Origin: Raphanus sativus | Lineage: Eukaryota; Streptophyta; Magnoliopsida; Brassicales; Brassicaceae | NCBI RefSeq assembly: GCF_000801105.2 | Contig: NC_079515.1 | Location: 21,351,407 to 21,415,406 of the forward strand | Direction: 5' to 3' | Length of the DNA: 64,000 nucleotides | Shown here: positions 61,688-64,000 of the stretch, one piece after another | Position numbering within the stretch: position 1 is the stretch's first letter | Layout: every line of letters starts with the position of its first letter | Notes under the pieces: generated by a model | Seen by the model: the letters and a program-made list of their open reading frames with translations, nothing else | Told to the model about the DNA's origin: nothing | Database searches by the model: none | Position numbers and translations under genes: made by a program

Positions 61688-64000
61688 ATGGATAAGTCTT
61701 GGATTTACAAACCACGGTTATCTGAAGCATATATTGATGGAGTCGATGTTTTCTTAGAGTTTGCTTTTGGTAACATTCAAGTGGAGAAGTTAAAATGTCC
61801 GTGTAACCGGTGTTCGCTCTACACACCTAGGACCAGAATAGAGATTAGGGATCATCTTATCTGTTATGGATTTATGCAATCATACACTAACTGGGTCCTA
61901 CATGGTGAGAAAATTGAGCTACCTGAAATTAATAATCAACTCGGTGGTGAGATACACACCGATCCAATTTCAAGAGACGAGTCTATGACACATCTCTTGA
62001 ATGACTTGTTCCCTAACATCACTAACCATTCTACCAACGGAGAAGTGCCACCAGTAGACGTTGATGAGCCTGTAAACAACAACACCGATGAGCCTTCTAC
62101 AGCTAATCATGGAGTAAAGTTTGATGAAAAGCTAGGTGAGTATTGTGAAGAACTTTACCCTGGGTGTACAAAGTTCACAAGGCTCTCATTTATCTTAAAG
62201 CTCTACCATATTAAGTGTCTTTGTGGGATCAGCGATAAGGGGATATCAATGGTGGTTGAGTTGATAAAAGAAGCTTTTCCAGTTGCGAAATTACCAGACA
62301 CCTTCAGAGACATGAAGAAGGTCATTCGTAACCTAGGTTTATCATATCAGTCCATAGACGTTTGTCCAAACCATTGTATGCTTTACTGGGAAGAGAATGC
62401 TAGTAGGGAGAAGTGTGATGTGTGTCAGTTGTCAAGATGGAAAGAAAGTACAACAAGAAAAAAGGCTGGAGGTGATGTACCAGATACTTCAGGAGTACCA
62501 GCTGGAGGTGATGTACCAGAGTCATCTGCGTCAGTTAGTCAGAAAAAGGAGAAGAAAAAGAGAAAGATACCAGCAATGATCTTAAGATATTTTCCTTTGA
62601 AGCCACGTTTGCAACGACTTTTTATGTCCTCCAAGACCGCTTCTGACATGACTTGGCATTCAACGGCTGCTAATACTGATGGTAAAATTAGGCATCCTAA
62701 GGATGGAAAGGCTTGGAAGTCATTTGATTCACGCTTTCCTGATTTCGCAGCAGATCCTAGAAATGTCAGACTAGGATTAGCATCAGATGGTTTCAATCCT
62801 TTCGGTTCTATGAGTTTAAGTTACAGTATATGGCCAGTAGTCTTGTTCGCTTACAATCTTCCTCCTTGGATATCAATGAACCGGACCTCTATGATTATGT
62901 CCATGCTAATTCGTGGAAAAAAAGGTCCTGGGAATGATATAGATGTCTTTTTACAACCTCTCATCAAGGAGTTGAAAGAGTTCTGGTCTGATGGAGTCAG
63001 CACTTTAGACGCTTCAACGAAAGAAACATTTAATATGCGTGCTGCTGTGATGTGGACTGTGAATGATTTCCCGGCGTTTGGAGCATTGTCTGGCTGGAAT
63101 ACGTACACCACTTTGGCATGCCCCTCCTGTAACTACGACTCAGTAGAACATAGGTTACGATTTGGTGGGAAAAATTGTTTCATGGGCCATCGGAGATATT
63201 TGCCATTAAGTCATAGATTCCGCCAAAGTAAAGAAGCATTCGACGGAACAGTGGAAACTAGAACTCCACCACCTACACCATCGGGCTCTACCATTAAAAG
63301 ACAACAAGAAAATGTTAATGTTATATTCGGGAAGAAAGTAGATGCAGCTGGAAAAAAAAGAAGCAGAGCTGAGATGGAAAACTCAAATGATCAACAATGG
63401 AAGAAGAAAAGCATCTTTTTTGAGTTGCCTTATTGGGAGTTTCATCACCTGCGTCACAATTTGGACGTAATGCACATTGAGAAGAATGTGTTTGACAATA
63501 TTATCTACACATTACTAGATGATAAGGACAGGTCAAAAGACAATTTGAAGGCTAGAAAAGATCTCCGTGAAATGGGTATACAAGCAGAGCAATGGCCTGA
63601 TGCTGAAGGCAAGTATGCAGCTGGAAGGTTCACTTTAGACAACAAGGGAAAAACATTGTTCTTAAGTGTTTTTAAAAATGTAAAGCTCCCAGATGGTTAT
63701 GCGTCTAATGTATCAAGGTGTATCAATGTGCAGACTCGAAAGATATCAGGACTTAAAAGTCATGACAGTCATGTCATAATGAGAGATTTGTTGCCAATAG
63801 CTGTTCGTAATTTGTTGCCAGAGGATGTAGTATCTGCAATCATTAACCTTTGTAGATTTTTCAGAGATATATCCTCAAGAGTTCTTGATGACAGTGAGCT
63901 AGATAAGTTGCAAGAGTCGATTGCACTGACTTTGTGCCAGTTGGAGATGATTTTTCCTCCTTCCTTTTTCACGGTTATGGTGCATCTAACTGTCCATCTC
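61688..64000 (+). CDS. CACTA transposase (TNP2/Transposase_21 type), partial at window end
   Basis: Open without a stop from ATG 61688 (MDKSWIYKPRLSEAYIDGVD) to the last base, at least 771 codons. The N-terminus carries the Transpo-assoc module with a CPCNRC zinc-binding motif near residue 40. It is followed by the TNP2 core: FRDMKKVIRNLGLSYQSIDV, CPNHCMLYW, RLGLASDGFNPFGSMSLSYS, IWPVVLFAYNLPPW, NDFPAFGALSGWNTYTTLAC and FHHLRHNLDVMHIEKNVFDN. The order and spacing match plant CACTA transposases, which cut and paste the element by binding the subterminal repeats. A Lys/Arg-rich insert (about residues 280-300) may be a nuclear localisation signal. The absence of any frameshift contrasts with every other transposon here and suggests recent or current activity. 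Confidence 0.9.
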   Translation, partial: MDKSWIYKPRLSEAYIDGVDVFLEFAFGNIQVEKLKCPCNRCSLYTPRTRIEIRDHLICYGFMQSYTNWVLHGEKIELPEINNQLGGEIHTDPISRDESMTHLLNDLFPNITNHSTNGEVPPVDVDEPVNNNTDEPSTANHGVKFDEKLGEYCEELYPGCTKFTRLSFILKLYHIKCLCGISDKGISMVVELIKEAFPVAKLPDTFRDMKKVIRNLGLSYQSIDVCPNHCMLYWEENASREKCDVCQLSRWKESTTRKKAGGDVPDTSGVPAGGDVPESSASVSQKKEKKKRKIPAMILRYFPLKPRLQRLFMSSKTASDMTWHSTAANTDGKIRHPKDGKAWKSFDSRFPDFAADPRNVRLGLASDGFNPFGSMSLSYSIWPVVLFAYNLPPWISMNRTSMIMSMLIRGKKGPGNDIDVFLQPLIKELKEFWSDGVSTLDASTKETFNMRAAVMWTVNDFPAFGALSGWNTYTTLACPSCNYDSVEHRLRFGGKNCFMGHRRYLPLSHRFRQSKEAFDGTVETRTPPPTPSGSTIKRQQENVNVIFGKKVDAAGKKRSRAEMENSNDQQWKKKSIFFELPYWEFHHLRHNLDVMHIEKNVFDNIIYTLLDDKDRSKDNLKARKDLREMGIQAEQWPDAEGKYAAGRFTLDNKGKTLFLSVFKNVKLPDGYASNVSRCINVQTRKISGLKSHDSHVIMRDLLPIAVRNLLPEDVVSAIINLCRFFRDISSRVLDDSELDKLQESIALTLCQLEMIFPPSFFTVMVHLTVHL

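Larger units (their letters stand above)
60109..64000 (+). mobile_element. CACTA (En/Spm) DNA transposon, 5' part
   Basis: Starts with the terminal sequence CACTACAAGATTTCTGG, typical of plant CACTA elements. Subterminal DNA (60120-60450) has repeated aacgtcgttta / aaacgatt-type words in both orientations, likely transposase-binding sites. A long open TNP2-type transposase follows at 61688. The element runs off the window, so the 3' end, TSD (left flank agt) and any second gene cannot be checked. Confidence 0.82.

Overview
The window is plant nuclear DNA, almost certainly from a Brassicaceae species (Brassica/Arabidopsis relatives). Evidence is the AT-rich intergenic DNA, GT-AG introns, Helitrons ending in hairpin plus CTAG, and gene families whose closest remembered relatives are Arabidopsis genes. 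Several recognisable genes (CACTIN, a myosin XI, a Raf-related LRR kinase, an O-fucosyltransferase, a HIT zinc-finger protein, CLE20) are, from memory, spread along the top of Arabidopsis chromosome 1 (about At1g039xx to At1g0506x), so the window looks like a rearranged, fractionated counterpart of that segment. This synteny is recalled, not computed.

Layout. 1-1746: decayed 3' end of an O-fucosyltransferase (minus) and the 5' region it shared with a divergent HIT gene. 1747-11438: a 9.7-kb transposon nest (Harbinger-like element containing a Copia element and a Helitron, the Helitron containing another Helitron). 11520-12816: a further Helitron. 13160-14028: HIT-type gene lacking exons 1-2. 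15132-20451: receptor-like protein (RLP) cut by a pol-less Copia element. 20452-24570: AT-rich DNA with transposon relics. 24710-25264: intact GCK-domain gene. 25640-31940: a mosaic of fragments (kinase, CACTIN twice, O-fucosyltransferase) attached to a damaged myosin XI gene. 32303-32813: small two-exon gene. 33149-34392: degenerate NOG1 GTPase. 35016-35955: two tandem coiled-coil exons of a MATH/coiled-coil protein. 36696-37384: O-fucosyltransferase 5' exon and the shared upstream region. 37385-39215: Helitron. 39745-41207: intact HIT zinc-finger gene. 42263-44680: intact 805-residue RLP. 45715-49115: MULE-like element inside another RLP fragment. 49571-53228: poly(A) retroposon containing a small LTR element. 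54508-55186: hAT-like MITE. 55340-58244: third HIT exon and third RLP, both broken. 58460-58630: PPR relic. 59025-59255: CLE20-like peptide gene. 60109 to the end: 5' part of a CACTA transposon with an open transposase frame running off the window.

Main story. An ancestral block, O-fucosyltransferase (minus), HIT gene (plus), RLP (minus), exists in three states of decay: copy 2 has intact HIT and RLP genes, copy 1 was damaged by deletion and transposons, and copy 3 is a relic. Because the copies align, copy 2 provides empty sites that define transposon boundaries in copy 1, and the reverse. Genes that look functional by sequence are the GCK protein (24710), the small Glu-rich protein (32303), the HIT protein (39745), the RLP (42263), CLE20 (59025) and the CACTA transposase (61688, partial). 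No tRNA, rRNA or CRISPR array was recognised.
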